A program made the translations under genes and the position numbers. This document shows, one piece after another, positions 46,716-59,724 of a stretch of 64,000 bases of DNA; within the stretch, counting starts at the first letter, position 1, and every line of letters begins with the position of its first letter. The stretch lies in contig BQMF02000044.1 of the NCBI GenBank assembly GCA_027922465.2, positions 558,001 through 622,000 on the forward strand, read 5' to 3'. Source of the stretch: Turritopsis dohrnii. Its lineage: Eukaryota; Cnidaria; Hydrozoa; Anthoathecata; Oceaniidae. The notes beneath the pieces are model-generated. The model was not told the origin of the DNA and did not search any database. It saw only the letters and a program-made list of their open reading frames with translations.

Positions 46716-49700
46716 TCAAACCAAATCTTCTTTACTCAAACCAAAAGCTTCAATTTCAGCATTTAAATCTCGTTCACTCTCGTCACCAGACCCATAATCC
46801 ACTGAACTTCTTGTGGGGTTTGCTTCTTGTAAATCTAAGTCCCAGTTCTCTGTATCATCCATGTGCATGACAGGATGATGGGAAATTGGTTGGCACGCAA
46901 ACCTGCTCGATTGCTCATAGCTAGGATGTGTTTCGCCGCCTCCGGGAAGATATTCTTCAGTCCGAGTGACTTCATTTGACCAGGGCTTTGATAAAAAAAA
47001 AAAACAAGTTAGTCCAATGAACTGATTTGCAGTATGACTGTATTACACTTAAAAAGACTAGTAATGACGATCTAAGATCGAACAGAATGCATATAATATT
47101 TCTAAAAACGATTTATTTTCTTATGATTTCAGGGATTTAAAAGCAATAATTTTTATTGACAGGAGTAGAAGAACATTTAAGTGGTAGTTGCTCCTACACG
47201 TGTAACAAAAAGTTGGTACAAGCTAACTCACTTGCTTAAGAAAGTGAAATACATTGACGGCTCGTCCATCTTGCAAGGCATCCAGCAGACTCTTAATGAA
47301 TCTTTTAACAGCGTCTTTAGTAATTCCGCGCGTAGACCGATCTGATCTTAAAGATTGGTCATCAGTGACAGTTGCACAACTCACAAACTTTATCTGACAT
47401 TGATAGTTATAGTTGACTCTTACACTCGCTGGCACCTGATGTATCTTACTCAAGACTTGAACGATCCCACCAACTTTCCAGGACTCATTTTGTTTGAAAG
47501 GTTTGTGTTTGATTATCAAAAACACATGCCCAGGGCAATGGTCCCATTCCTTTTGAAAAACCATGGCATCAGAATCTGTGAAACAAAAAAACCCATTGGT
47601 GTAAGAATGGTTCAATTTTGGGGTAAAATGGCCAGGTCTGTTTTCCACACAAAGAACCGAGTAAAACCGTGTGTTTGGATGTTCTAGATAGGGATGGGTT
47701 AAATTTGTGAATTCCCTTGCAGCCCACTCTTTCTTTGATTCAGTAAACAAAGAATTGAAAGGGGCTACTTCGAAAGAGTGAGCTTCAAGCGTTTTATCGG
47801 TCGCAGATGAAATGTCATTGTTTCTTTGTGTTCGTTCGTCGTTTCTGTTCACAGCTTCCGACGAATGTTTTGGCTCGTTATTCAAGTTGTAAGCAACATC
47901 ATTATGCTCATTAGATAACATGCTTGTATTCGTATGAGGGGAACGATTTAATCGACTCTGATGCTCGATCAACCTTTCCATTTCATCCAGCCTCAAACCA
48001 CTATAAGATTGCCCTGTCATTTGCTGGAATTGTTGGAGTTCTACATCAGCCTGGTTACACGCTGGTTGCGCGCTTCCTCCTACGATGGTGGATTGCCGAA
48101 GCATTTGCTCCATTTGATTTTTTCTTATCTCTTCCTCACGTAACTGCTGCTCCAAGTAGAGTTTAGTTATTTGCAGTTCCTTCATGTGCTGGTCATCTAG
48201 ACAATCACTTGGCATAGTCAAAGAACGCGTTATTGCCTCTAACTGTTTTATTTTAGTAGTGTAATCATTCACTCGTTGGATGTCCTCCGAAAAATAACTG
48301 GCATGTGGGACACTGACACTTGATTTTGGTTTCGTTCCAATTGGCATTTGGGCAGAAGGCGACCCGATTGGTCTAACAGGTGAACTTCTTGTCTGGCTAT
48401 TGTGAAACAGCAACGCTTGATGTCTGCTATTGTGTGAAGTTTGCATATCGTGTCCCATTTGTAACAAGTGGCTGGATTTCAAAACATCCTCTTCACTCAG
48501 CAAAGTGTTAGTTAATGGCCCTTGTCCGAAGTTAGTATTTTCAGCACTTGTAAATTGAATTGAAAATTGATCCGCATTGGTCAATGATTGTTCAGCCGAC
48601 AAAGCTAGATTGCTTTCTGCATCTGCGCCTATCTCAAACATCATTTCGTCTAAAGGCTTCAATTCCAACTCGTCGTCAGCACCTGGTGTTTTCGATTCAC
48701 CCCAATTAATGGTGGAGGTAGGAGGAGTGCTTGCTATACATAAAGGTGGAAGATTTTGGGCTTCTTTCTTCTTGATAGCCGTGGGAAGTGTTGTCATAGA
48801 ACTTTCAGAAGGATCAGGTTTTAGATTTTTAGGCTCGCTATTGGAAATTACTTCTGACACAGACGTGAAATTTCCACTTATGGAACCATTATTTGTGCGT
48901 ATATCTCTTGAAACGATATTCTCCTGAAAGATTAAAATCGAAATAAGAAAACTGGTCAACCAACAGAAACATCTTAATCAATTAAAACTAAAAACACAAA
49001 AATCTGTAACTAATAGCCAAAACAGTCCTTTTCATAATTGCGTCACAAAATCCATGTCTTCCCTTGTATCAATATATTTATTTTTCTCAGAATCAAGAGC
49101 ATAATTGGGAAATATATAAGAATGTACCGATTTTGCGGCTTTATTTGGAGGACCTTGATCTATGAAAAATTAAAGATAAAATAATTTAAAATAAATACAA
49201 AGAAACAGAAAGTTCTGCTAGATAGCACTTCTAGGAAACTATTTCTTTTAAATATTGGTAAATTTTTACGGAGGCTAAAATACACCGTTTACCTGCTATA
49301 ATTAATCATGGTGGTCTACTGTCTATGATTAATCATAACCATTCAGATTCCTTCATTGTGAACAAAAATTATGGAAGCTTTTATAAGAATATTGGCTTTG
49401 GAAAGTTTAAAAGAAAAACTGTTTTGTCTGTCTTTTGAAATTCGCTCCCTTATTCAAATTTTTTCGAATTAGAGAGACTACCTCTTATTTGAACCGCTCC
49501 CGTTTACGAACAAATCCTCATTCCCCTTGAAATTCGAATTAAAAGTGTCAACTGTATGATTAATCACATAGTGTATTTTAGCCTTCAGCCTTAACATAAA
49601 CATGACAGTTCTTGTTCCAGCACTTACCAAATTTTTTTATCTCTTCAGTAACATTAATCATAGGCTCATCAAGGATTGTCTCCAGTTTTCCAAAAAGGAA

Positions 49701-52700
49701 ATTCAACCCATTTCTTTCTTCAATGTCTTCGACAGTAAAATTCAAAATTTTCTTCTTTGTCAAGTCACTAAATCGCCATTTTGCCTAGGCAAAAAAAGAA
49801 TACCGTATACTCTCTAATTAGCACCCCTATCCAATAAGCTCCCCTTTCTAATAAGCGCCCCCCCCCCCTCTAGTCAAAAATATTTTTATAAGGGCCCCTC
49901 TCCAATAAGCGCCCAGGCGGTAATTAGAACTTTGAACAAAACGCAGAAATTCTGTAAAATAAAGGCAAGACTATATTTTTGTGATATCTAAATGTAAGCT
50001 ATAAGTACAAAATCTTATTTTGATGCCATGAAGAATACAGTTGTTTTTATTCTTTTATGATAAAAAGCAACGCCTCCTTCACAGCTACCATGACCATTTC
50101 AAAAATTTTTTATAAGGGCCCCTCTCCAATTAGCGGCACTCTAATTTCAAAAAAATTTTATAGGGCGCCAGGCGCTTTTTTGAGAGAATACGGTAACACA
50201 AATGTCTGTAGAGACTTTTTTTGTGCACATTCTCTCTTGGTCAGATCTCAATCCACGTTTGTGCTCCACCTTCAGTGCTTCTGGCTAGCCATTGTCTACC
50301 ATTAGCAATTCCTCAAATGGTTCAGAAATGCTCTTGAGATCAACAACAAAAGCATTAACATGTTCTTATTTTTGATAAAAACTTTCATTTCAGAACACAC
50401 ATAGAGACTGTATGTGTACAGTTACTAGAAGCATTGTGATTAATGATTAAAAATTGTTTTAAGCAATGAAGCAGAAACCTTTATGACATGAAAATGATAA
50501 TCATCACATTTGTAAACTTGAATATGGCAATTTTATACAGCATATGTAAAATGCAATTTTTTTTAAAATACAAAAGTGAATATATCTGTTTAAAGTGCCT
50601 TTGAGGATCAGAATAGCAGAGTAAACAGAGAATATAACCAGTATGTCGATGAATATAATTCTGGAACTTAAAGACAAAAATTTAACAATTTTCTCACATC
50701 GTAGCCTAAATTTGTTGCTCCCTTAATTAGTGCACAATTGAACGCCATAAAAGGTATTTTTGCGAGGACATCAGGAACTTTGGACAATTGACTTTTCGGG
50801 CAATCTTCTGTACGACCAATATCAATGAACCTAACTTTAACCTACAAAATGAAGATGGTTATAATCGTAACATGACTTTACACTTACAAAACCAGTGCAG
50901 TATATAATTTGTGAGAAATTTTCTCCAGCACCACACCTACCATATTATCATTCATTTTTTTCACTACGGTTGCTCTCATCCATAATCCATTGCTGGAAGA
51001 TTTTGCACAAACAAGTTTGGTAAGTTCGTCCACCCTCCATAAACTTCTATCACGTTGAATGGCATGTCTATAACACAAAACAAAAAATAATTTTGTTGTG
51101 CAACAAAAGGAAGATAAAAAAATTCAACCTTAGATACATCATGTTCCATACTTTAATCGCTCTGACAATGGTTCCAATTTACTATGAATGAATCCCGATT
51201 CCACGTGACACGCCCAAAATGTACCATCTGGACTCAAAGGACTTGTCACTTCGATTTTATACTTGACACCCTTCTTTGCACCTAGGACAAATTAAGAATA
51301 TGCAATAGGATCATAATCGTATTTAAATTGCAATTCTTTCAAAGACTTAATGTATGTGTGATGCATAACTGCCAGAGTTTCCAAGAACCACTGTTACACA
51401 ATAAAATATATAATAAAAAAGTGAAAACTTGGAAATGATGAATACTAACAGCCTTAGTGTTATTTAAAAAGCTTTTTGCAAATCAGATGTGACAACTCAA
51501 TAATGTTTATAACAACCAATGTAAAAGTTTAATTCTCCATGGTTTGATTAAAGGATATAAGAATTTGAAGTCTTGAAAGCTGTATACAGTGTGAAAGCTG
51601 TATATAGTCTAGGAAAATCTATGAAAGGAGAAAAGTAAAATTTATTCATAGAACTCAACATAATGCATGATATACGTGAACTCAATTGACACCAGAAAAC
51701 CAAATAAGGATCATGCATTCGCTGTTATAGATTCAAGATCTTATAATGATGCAATACTATATTTTTATGTAACTTATTTTGAAAATGCTATGAACCGCCA
51801 CGTTACATAATAATAATAAAAACATCTTTAAATTAAAATTACGAAACAGATTTTATTACCCGCCACACGTAACAGATGTTCGATGAGCTGATCCGTTTTG
51901 TTACTGTCCGAAGTTTCATTTGGTCCATCTTCTGATGCAGCGGTATTTGTGGCACTTTGAACTAAGTTTGGCACTTTCTGAGAATTAGAGTCCACATCTT
52001 GATTCTGTACGTTTGTGGATGGCGTAAACTCAGCAATTATGTCAGGAGCTATGATAACCATTTGAACAGTAAGTGATAAATGATCATTTAGAAGAATTAT
52101 GTTTCCTTACAAAAATTCGTTCATACCCTTCAGATGGTGATTTAAACTTTGTGAAACTATATCTTGCAACCACGTGCTGGGATCAGGCATGTCAGCCAAG
52201 GCAGGCAAATCCACATGGTGCTGACGAACCTGTTAGCAAAAACGATTTATCTTTTATTCACACACGACACTGGGGCTGTTACATTATTCTGGAAGTGGTA
52301 TGCACCTGAAGAAGCCTTGCAACTTGGGGTCTTGGGGCCTGCAAGACCCCTAAGTGGAGTCAGGGTTGAATCCCTAGAAATTCTTGCTGTTATAGATATT
52401 TCAAAGTGACCAAAGTTTTAATAAATAAGACAAACTACAAAGAAACATTTGAAAGCTTTGAACATTCTAGTCAGTGTGTAAAGTTCATGCCAACACTTCG
52501 TTATTGGATCTCACTTGAGTTCTGAAAACCTAAAACGTTTTTGTGAACTAGTGCCTGTGAAATCCTAAGAGTTGACAAATCAACCCATGCCATCCTAGAT
52601 CACTACAGGAAAATTGCACCCAGTAAAGCTATCAGCCATATTATGGGAGAGCTGTTATTGCTGTTGATGGCTAATCAACCAGACAGATGAAAGTTAGAAA

Positions 52701-53285
52701 TTTAGGTTAGTTTCGCCATTTCTGCTACAAATGAAAGTTTTGTTTGGGGTTTCAGATTGAATACTTGATCTGTTGGATCTTTGAACGGTAACGAATTGGT
52801 TGTGATTTAATTCAAAAAGTAAAAAGCCAAGCTGGTTATCAGTAAAGAATTGAATACAACAAACAAATTCCATTTGTTTTTATCAATTTATCTTTAATGA
52901 CTTGCATTTAATGAGTTGTTTGAACTATTCTATAACTTGAACTATGGTACATAACTTCACTGTCTTTATAGAAGTGTTATAATTTTAACATTTAATTTAT
53001 GGTAACAGATGGAAAAGCATTAACAATCACGTATGGAATCTTTTAGCTAGATCTATGAAGATGATGAACACTCTTACCCGACGTATGGCTTGCAATGCAT
53101 CTTCCAAACTCTTCTTGAAGTCTTCTAACTTCTTCAATTTCGCCACAATTTCCTAGAACATAAACGAAAGAAAAGTCAAACAATACATTACTGACTTTCT
53201 TCACATGAAAAAAAATATGAACAGATGAAACCTTTTCACATTGTTCTAAAATTTCCGCCATTCTTTCGTTGTATTTTTGATTTGC
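46716..53285 (-). CDS. Tudor-domain protein with unrecognised C-terminal domain
   Basis: Exons in consistent phase: 53285-53232, 53152-53078, 52229-52127, 52048-51860, 51281-51152, 51067-50941, 50841-50698, 49784-49628, 49159-49128, 48923-47232 and 46985-46716 (stop). If ATG 53261-53259 (context AGAATGGCGG) is the start, the product is 982 aa; the frame is also open to the start of that exon, so upstream exons remain possible. The N-terminus is a short coiled coil (EIVAKLKKLEDFKKSLEDAL). An extended Tudor fold spans about residues 133-310 (VKYKIEVTSPLSPDGTFWA, RVDELTKLVCAK, WMRATVV, VKVRFIDIGRTE). A long Ser/Gln-rich linker with a helix at LYLEQQLREEEIRKNQMEQM follows, then a compact region (RFYSVLCVENRPGHF, GHVFLIIKHKPF, KDAVKRFIKSLLDAL) that I do not recognise, and an acidic end. 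Tudor proteins typically bind dimethyl-arginine, often on Piwi proteins in germ granules; that role is inferred from the family only. Confidence 0.8.
49803..50193. mobile_element. TA-flanked MITE, CCGTATACTCTC ends
   Basis: Begins CCGTATACTCTCTAATTAGC and ends GAGAGAATACGG, flanked by TA on both sides. The body repeats AAGGGCCCCTCTCCAAT and AAGCGCCC. It lies in an intron of the Tudor gene. Confidence 0.65.
52240..52390 (+). repeat. Possible SINE fragment in a Tudor-gene intron
   Basis: A GC-richer segment with CTTGGGGTCTTGGGGCCTGC and a B-box-like GGTTGAATCCC near 52365. There is no second copy in the window, so it is tentative. Confidence 0.3.
52391..53077. other. Intron of the Tudor gene
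   Basis: AT-rich with no feature recognised apart from the flanking exons. Confidence 0.5.
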
Positions 53286-53344
53286 CTATTATTGTAAGAA
53301 GAAAAACCATTGAAATTTGTGATTATATAGAAAGATGACATTCA

Positions 53345-53590
53345 GAAGTTTGGGGCCATGGCTAAGGTTGGAGGCTCCGAAGTATTTGACACTCTCATGA
53401 GTGACACGAACCCAATCAAGGGTCTGTGCTCTCCTGGATAACCTCCTGCAACACCCGATGTATCATCTACCCAATTTCCCTCACATGGCATGGGTCGACT
53501 CGGCTGTAGATCATTATCAAAACTGTGAAGAACAGTACATAAGAACTATAGGGAACACCTGTGTTGAAGATCAAATAAATAATAATGATG
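53345..53590 (+). repeat. SINE-like repeat upstream of the Tudor exons
   Basis: A GC-richer block with CCATGGCTAAGGTTGGAGGC and CACATGGCATGGGTCGACTC. The latter matches the minus strand of the SINE at 14895-15282. The tail is AATAAATAATAATGATGA. Family not named. Confidence 0.4.
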
Positions 53591-53648
53591 AACGATAATC
53601 CAAGTAATCTTTCCAACAACCAATTCATTGTACTGCCAATTAAAATAC

Positions 53649-53721
53649 TTTGAATGGTAAAAACATTGTGGTGTGTTTATGATTTCAGATTTTACACACC
53701 ACAATGTTTTTACCATTCAAA
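53649..53721. repeat. Perfect 28-bp inverted repeat, 17-nt loop
   Basis: The left arm starts TTTGAATGGTAAAAACATTG and the right arm ends CAATGTTTTTACCATTCAAA; all 28 pairs match. It is probably a tiny MITE or foldback element. Confidence 0.85.
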
Positions 53722-54770
53722 TTATTTCATTAATTATAAACTCACACACGGTCTAGGACATTAGAAATAGTTAGTAACTTTTTCTGCATCAGGAAATACT
53801 TATCCTAATTCTGTGATTACAGTTTTTTAGCAAGTAATACATTCATAAACATGTTTTTAATATAGAAGGTCACATTATGAACATCAAAAGCGCACTTTTT
53901 TAGGAAAAGGGCAACCTTTTATTTTTAAGCCCTATTTTGGTGGGTTAAACCTGTGACTTTATACAAGAGTGATTCTTGGAGTTTTTAAAGCGAAGTAAAT
54001 TTTCAACAAAAAAGACCCAACCGTAGAGGGCCGTGTCTGACCCTCTTTCAGCCTAGAATAGACCCTGTTCCACCTTTCCAGTTTGTTTTGAGATCTTTTA
54101 GACTAAGAGTGTCTTTTTATGAGAGCTATAGTGAACTCTTAAACCGGTTTGAAATTTTAAGCTGTTTGTAATCGGTATTCTGTTTACATGAGAAATTTCA
54201 AAACGGTCTTGGCCAGTTTTGTCGAGTAAAAATCGAAACAATAGATTTACTAGTTTCTAGATCTCTCTACAAGTGCGTTTTGTGGGGTATATTGCTTTTT
54301 CAATGTATAGACAGCAAATCTTATTGTGTAACAGTGCAGTTCCAACGGATCGAATTATTACCTTCCAAAAACATTTCAAAATCACCGAAAATATTTATTC
54401 GAAACACAGGGGTAGGAATGCATGGGCCAAATAAAAAATACCCCTCAATTGAAGTATCATGTGCTACGATTAAGGGATCCCTCATTCTATTGTTGTTCCT
54501 AAAACTGTTACCACATACAAAGGGATTCCTGCATGCAAAATGATATTTATAAAATTGATAGAGCTAAAAAAGTTGTTTAAGTCTCTTTTCAGTATATTGA
54601 AAACATTGGTTTGGGTGATGTCATAATTTAGCTTTCTTATCCACTGATAGACCCAATCACGATAAGATTTTTAAAAAGCGGAAAAAATCTTGTTGTAATT
54701 ATGTCGGTAAAATGAAAACAAAATACTAGGCAAATTCGAAGAAGCTATAGGTTGTGCATCAGCCACATCG
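53722..54770. other. Non-coding stretch before the retroelement
   Basis: No coding exon that would extend the Tudor gene could be recognised. The frame at 54280-54543 (plus) has no domain. Confidence 0.35.
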
Positions 54771-54774
54771 CAGG

Positions 54775-57534
54775 CAATGCCCGCCCAACCACAGTACATA
54801 AGAGCGATCAACGCGGGCTGCGCTAGCCCCTTGCCACCAGAAAAAGATTCCTGCAAGTGCCCTCAACGTGAGTGTGTACCAGCTCGCCCACACAAACTCC
54901 CATTTACCAAATGCTGCCACACACCTGCCCCTGTGCCCCTCCACTGGCAGGAACGGGTTAAAAGTGACTTACTCTGCAATGAAGCTTTGGGAGTTATTGA
55001 GATAGTTCCGTATGGAGAGCCGGTGACATGGTGACACCGAATGGTGGTAACGAGGAAGCATGATGGATCGCTACAACGCACTGTTGACCTTTCTCCCCTA
55101 AACAAATTTTGCAAAAGGGAGACTTTCGCCGCCGAATCGCCATTCCACCTTGCACGCCGCATACCGGGTAACACCTGGAAGACAGTGACAGATGCGTGGA
55201 ATGGTTATCACAGCGTTCCGTTGCGTGAGTCTGATCGCCACCTGATAACGTTCAACACCCCATTCGGCCGATGGAGATATACCCGCGCCCCCAGGGCTTC
55301 TTGTCGTCTGGGGATTGAAATAATCGCCGTTTCGACCAGATATTATCAGACTTTGTGAGGAAAGAGTGATGCGTCGACGATATCATCCACTTTGATGAAA
55401 ACCTGGCAGAACATTGGTGGAGAACGATTCATTATCTATCAATGATAGAAAGAGCTGGTATTGTTATCAATCCAGACAAGTTTCTATTTGCCCAAAGGGA
55501 GGTCAAGTTTGCAGGGTTTCATGTATCTGAGGACACAATTCAACCACTCCCCAAATATCTGGACGCGATTCAGTCATTCCCTACCCCTAAGAACACCACG
55601 GACATTCGAAGCTGGTTTGGACTGGTGAACCAGGTGGCTAATTATGCCCAACTGCGCGACATCATGGCCCCCTTCCGACCCTTCCTCAGTCCAAAATGCA
55701 AATTCTTCTGGTCACAGGTTTTGGACAAAGCCTTCAATGGATCAAAAAAGAGCATTATCAATGCAATTCGCCATGGTGTGGAGATCTTTGATATGTGTAA
55801 ACCAACATGCCTTCGGCCAGATTGGTCATGTGAAGGAATCGGATATTCCTCCTTCAACAGCACTGTTCCTGCGCTAGTGCTATGCCTGACTGCTGCCAAA
55901 ATGGCTGGAAAATCACGTTAGCTGGATCTCGCTTCTTGAAGATGCCGAAAAGCGTTACGCACCCATTGAAGGTGAGGCTCTGGCAATTGCCTGGCGCTTA
56001 GAACAAACAAAATATTTCACCCAAGATGCCCTGACCTTTTAGTGATCACTGACCACAAACCCCTCATGAAAATATTTGGTGATAAGACCTTAGACGAGAT
56101 CTCCAACACAAGATTGTTCCGTCTGAAGCAACGAACACTACTATGGTATTTTCGGGTTGCACACATGCCAGGGAAGACAAACAGTGCCGCTGACACCACC
56201 TCAAGATATCCCTCATTAACACATGACGTCGATGCGATCGAGATGGAAGTCGATACAGAGGGCATGGTGGCAGCGTCAATAACTAGAGCCATGCAGGATG
56301 TTCCGGCAGTTTCTTGGCAGCTTGTTGCAAAAGAAACTACCTCTCTTCGCTTGCTGGAGCAATTCAAACCGACATTTCAAAACTGCCGTCATGCAATGAA
56401 TACGCCATGTACAAGGATGTACATATCAGATGGTGTCGTGCTATACAAAGACAGGGTGATCATACCAAGATCTCTCCGACAGACCATCCTGAAGGGTTTA
56501 CATGCTACCCATCAAGGTGTTTCATCCATGGAACGTCGAGCTCAGTCCATTATATTCTGGCCTGGGATGTCCAAAGATATTGAGCGGATTAGAGCAATAT
56601 GTACTGACTGCAATAAAAATGCTCCATCCCAGACATCATTACCTTCAGTGCCAGCCGTTCCCCCCACTACCCCTTTCGAACAGGTGTTTGCAGATTTCTT
56701 CGCATTCGGGGTCACCATTACCCTCGTTATTGGGGATCGTCTCTCTGGCTGGTCTGAAATAATTTCAACACCTACTGGGAGCCCTCAATCCGGTGCCCAT
56801 GGATTGATTGCTTGCCTACGATCATTCTTCCCTACATTTGGAGTTCCTGAAGAACTGTCCAGTGATGGAGGTCCAGAATTCACTGCCAGTACAACACGTG
56901 ACTTTCTGAGAAAATGGAATGTACGTCAAAGACTGTCATTGGCCTACCACCCACAGACTAATGGTCGCGCCGAAGTAGCTGTGAAGGCTGCCAAGCGTCT
57001 TTTACGCTCTAACATCAATCCATCAGGGAGTTTGAATAATGACAACCTATTGCAGGCCCTCCTCCAACTCAGGAACACACCAGATCCAGATTGTGATGTT
57101 TCTCCAGCCCAAATAATCTTTGGCCGTCCTGTTCGTGACGCTTTTTGATTTGTCAATCGGCTGGAAAAATATTCCAATCCAAACATCCACCCCACATGGA
57201 GAAAGGCATGGGCAGCAAAGGAGTCTGCTCTCCGTGCCAGATTCATTAAATCGTCTGAAAGCTTAAACCAGCACTGTAAGAACTTGGAACGCTTGTATCT
57301 AGGCCAAAGATGCTTTGTTCAGAACCAGACCGGAAACTCTCCTAAAAGATGGGATAGGACTGGGACCGTGATGGAAGTGAAACCACATGATCAAGTCTAT
57401 TGTTAAGATAGACGGCTCGGGTCGGCTGACTACTAGGAACCAACGTTTCCTGTGGTCCTTCAAACCTGCATCCACAAACATCCAGTATAACGCTCAGATT
57501 AGTCTAATTAAAGACACACGAACTTGAGGGGGGA
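54775..57534 (+). pseudogene. Degenerate Ty3/Gypsy-type pol (RT, RNase H, integrase)
   Basis: Retrotransposon polyprotein remnants in order. The RT start (54777-55360; RKHDGSLQRTVDLSPLNKFC, VTDAWNGYHSVPL) is interrupted by a TGA near 55032 and a frameshift near 55290. RT thumb and connection follow (55442-55921; GIVINPDKFLFAQREVKFAGF). RNase H is broken near 55830 and 56040 (YAPIEGEALAIAW, then VITDHKPL). The longest frame (56042-57148) has the integrase zinc finger (H-x3-H near GLHATHQG; C-x2-C in ICTDCNKN) and catalytic core residues (FADFF, SSDGGPEF, NGRAEVAVKAAKR). It ends at a TGA near 57146, with chromo/C-terminal-like sequence continuing to about 57400. No gag or 5' LTR was found. It cannot encode a working polyprotein. 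Confidence 0.85.
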
Positions 57535-57740
57535 TGTAGCCATATGGCATTGTGCCTAGACTTGTTAGTTCTGTTCTTTAACTAGTTTATTAACTTGTTT
57601 GTGTTCTCTTGTTATCTCCCAGATGTAACAAAATGGACATTTTGTTCCATACCGATGAGATATTGATGAAATAAAGCATATAAATCTAACATATCAACGT
57701 ACAAAGGAGTTATTGATCAACTATTGCCTTATGTATGATG
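57526..57740 (+). mobile_element. Polypurine tract and probable 3' LTR start
   Basis: GAGGGGGGA directly precedes TGTAGCC (57535), the usual polypurine-tract/LTR junction downstream of a Gypsy pol. The right boundary of the LTR cannot be fixed because no second LTR is present. Confidence 0.5.
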
Positions 57741-58298
57741 ACGTAAAACAATGTAAACAAGCACGCCTACTATCGAATAAGTAAGGTGGGTCATTTTCTT
57801 ACTTTTTCATCTTCTTTTTATAAAATTCTTAAGCATCATTCGGATCAATGCATGTGGTTTTCTTTATAAATTTTCACTTAAATGGCTTTTTTACTTATCT
57901 TGTCTCTGAAGGCAAAAAAAACGAATTTTAATCGATATTTTGGAGACGATCCCTAATTTGTTTTTTGTGATATGTGTGGTTATAATAATAGCCGTTTTCG
58001 AACAGAAAGTACTGGGTAGAACTTATTTCTTCTGGCCTTTGTCGTTCTTCTCGGGAAGCAATACAGCTTGGATGTTCGTAATTATTTATTAGTTTTTGAG
58101 ATATTTTGTTTTTAAAATCTCATATAATATGCAATGCATATTTATGATGTAATAACATAATAGCTCACACTTCTCATTGCATAATTATAGATATGATTAT
58201 TATTATTACATCTTTGTAAGTTATTATGAAGTAAAGACTTCTGGTCTGAGTTGATTGATTCAGGTTAATTCAGAAGTACACAGCTAACGAAATACTAA
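57741..58298. other. AT-rich stretch with local inverted repeats
   Basis: AATATGCAATGCATATTTATGATGTAATAA (about 58125, in two overlapping parts) recurs inverted near 59265-59300, so the hAT-like element may sit inside an older foldback repeat. No gene is seen. Confidence 0.35.
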
Positions 58299-59265
58299 AG
58301 GGTGGCCAGCAAAATTTTAAGATAAAGTTCCAGGTTTTTCCCTGATATTTCAAGCAAAAAGGCCAATTTTCCCTGATTTTTTTTACTTTTTCCCTGATTT
58401 TTCTGACCTCAAGAACGAATAGAAATATTGGCGTTAACTACAGCATTGTAATATTTCCCGCCAAAAACTACTCATAATATATAAATATTTGCCTGTCTAT
58501 GTAACATAATTATATATAAACATAAATGTGGTACGTTTATTAATGATATCTTTTGTATCTGTCTATGTAATTTAACTTATGGTTATGAATGACAAAAAAC
58601 AGACAGTCACTCATGCAGAACGTTTCAAGACATTTTATTTTCAAAACAGTCTTCTGATTAAAAAAATAGTTTAACTCCCAGTTTAAAAGTGCTAGTAAAT
58701 AAAGCTTTATGCTTCTAAAAAGAAATGTTAACCTTTAATGGGTCACTGGTGATCTCTAAAATTGAGACAAGGAGAGGAATAAATTTAAAAGATAGTTTGA
58801 GTAATAAAGTAATAAGAGCTTTAGATCCATAGGAAGAAAACACTTGATTTTGGGCTAAGTCTCACACTTATGGACACGAATGAGTTAAGCAACAAAATCA
58901 TCTTATGGCTTATCAAATTTCCCCTTCTTATTATTGTATTAATTGTATTGATGGACGTTTCACAAACACCCAGCTTATAATTGCAATAATTATCCATTGC
59001 TAGGATATTAGGCTTGAAAACATTAATTACAAAAACAAACAAAACTGTGTATACTTATGAACTATATAATATGAACAATGCAAAAACTAGAAGAAACTAA
59101 TGAGCTAATTCAAGCCAATTAAGATAATAATACTACTGAAAAATACTTTTCCAGGTCAAAAAAATTCCCTGATTTTCCCTGATTTCAATGCAAAAACAGT
59201 GGTTTTCCCCTGATTTCCAGGTGCCTTAAAGAAATTCCCTGATTTTCCAGGATCTGTTCACCCTG
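58299..59265. mobile_element. hAT-like non-autonomous element
   Basis: The left end AGGGTGGCCAGC and right end CTGTTCACCCTGT are imperfect inverted repeats. Both ends carry multiple TTTTCCCTGATTT units (58353-58405 and 59165-59250). No transposase frame is present. The CAGGGTG-type end is typical of hAT elements; the 8-bp target duplication is not clear. Confidence 0.5.
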
Positions 59266-59724
59266 TAACTATCTTATTACATCATAATTATGCATTGCAT
59301 GATTTTTAACTCAAAATATCTGCCCTTGGAAACAGAATTTCCAAAAACTGTAAAAAGTTCTTAAACAACTGTGAGTTCTATTAGCCCCTGAACTATCATT
59401 TCGGATGCAGGAATCCCTTTAATTATCGATCCATTATGATTATATTATATATATAGACGAGTTTCCAATGTTAATTATATACACTTTTATACCTTGTACA
59501 TACTAAAAATCAAATACAATGTACGAAAATAGATAGGAAGTGCTAATGTGTATTGAAATTTTCTAACGTCGATTGTCTTTAAGGGGACTCCAGAGAACCA
59601 AATAAAGTGACAACATTTTGTAGTGTATAAAGAGACTTTTACTTCCTGTGAGGCTGCATGCGCATAATCACAGGAAAATGACTTGATTAAAATGATATTC
59701 TATGTTGCAATATATATATAGAGT

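Noticed and set aside
47355..48927. Plus-strand frames opposite the large Tudor-gene exon
   Set aside because: Antisense shadows of a 1.7-kb coding exon with consistent phase on the minus strand.
54863..55174. Minus-strand frame in the retroelement
   Set aside because: Antisense of the RT coding remnant.
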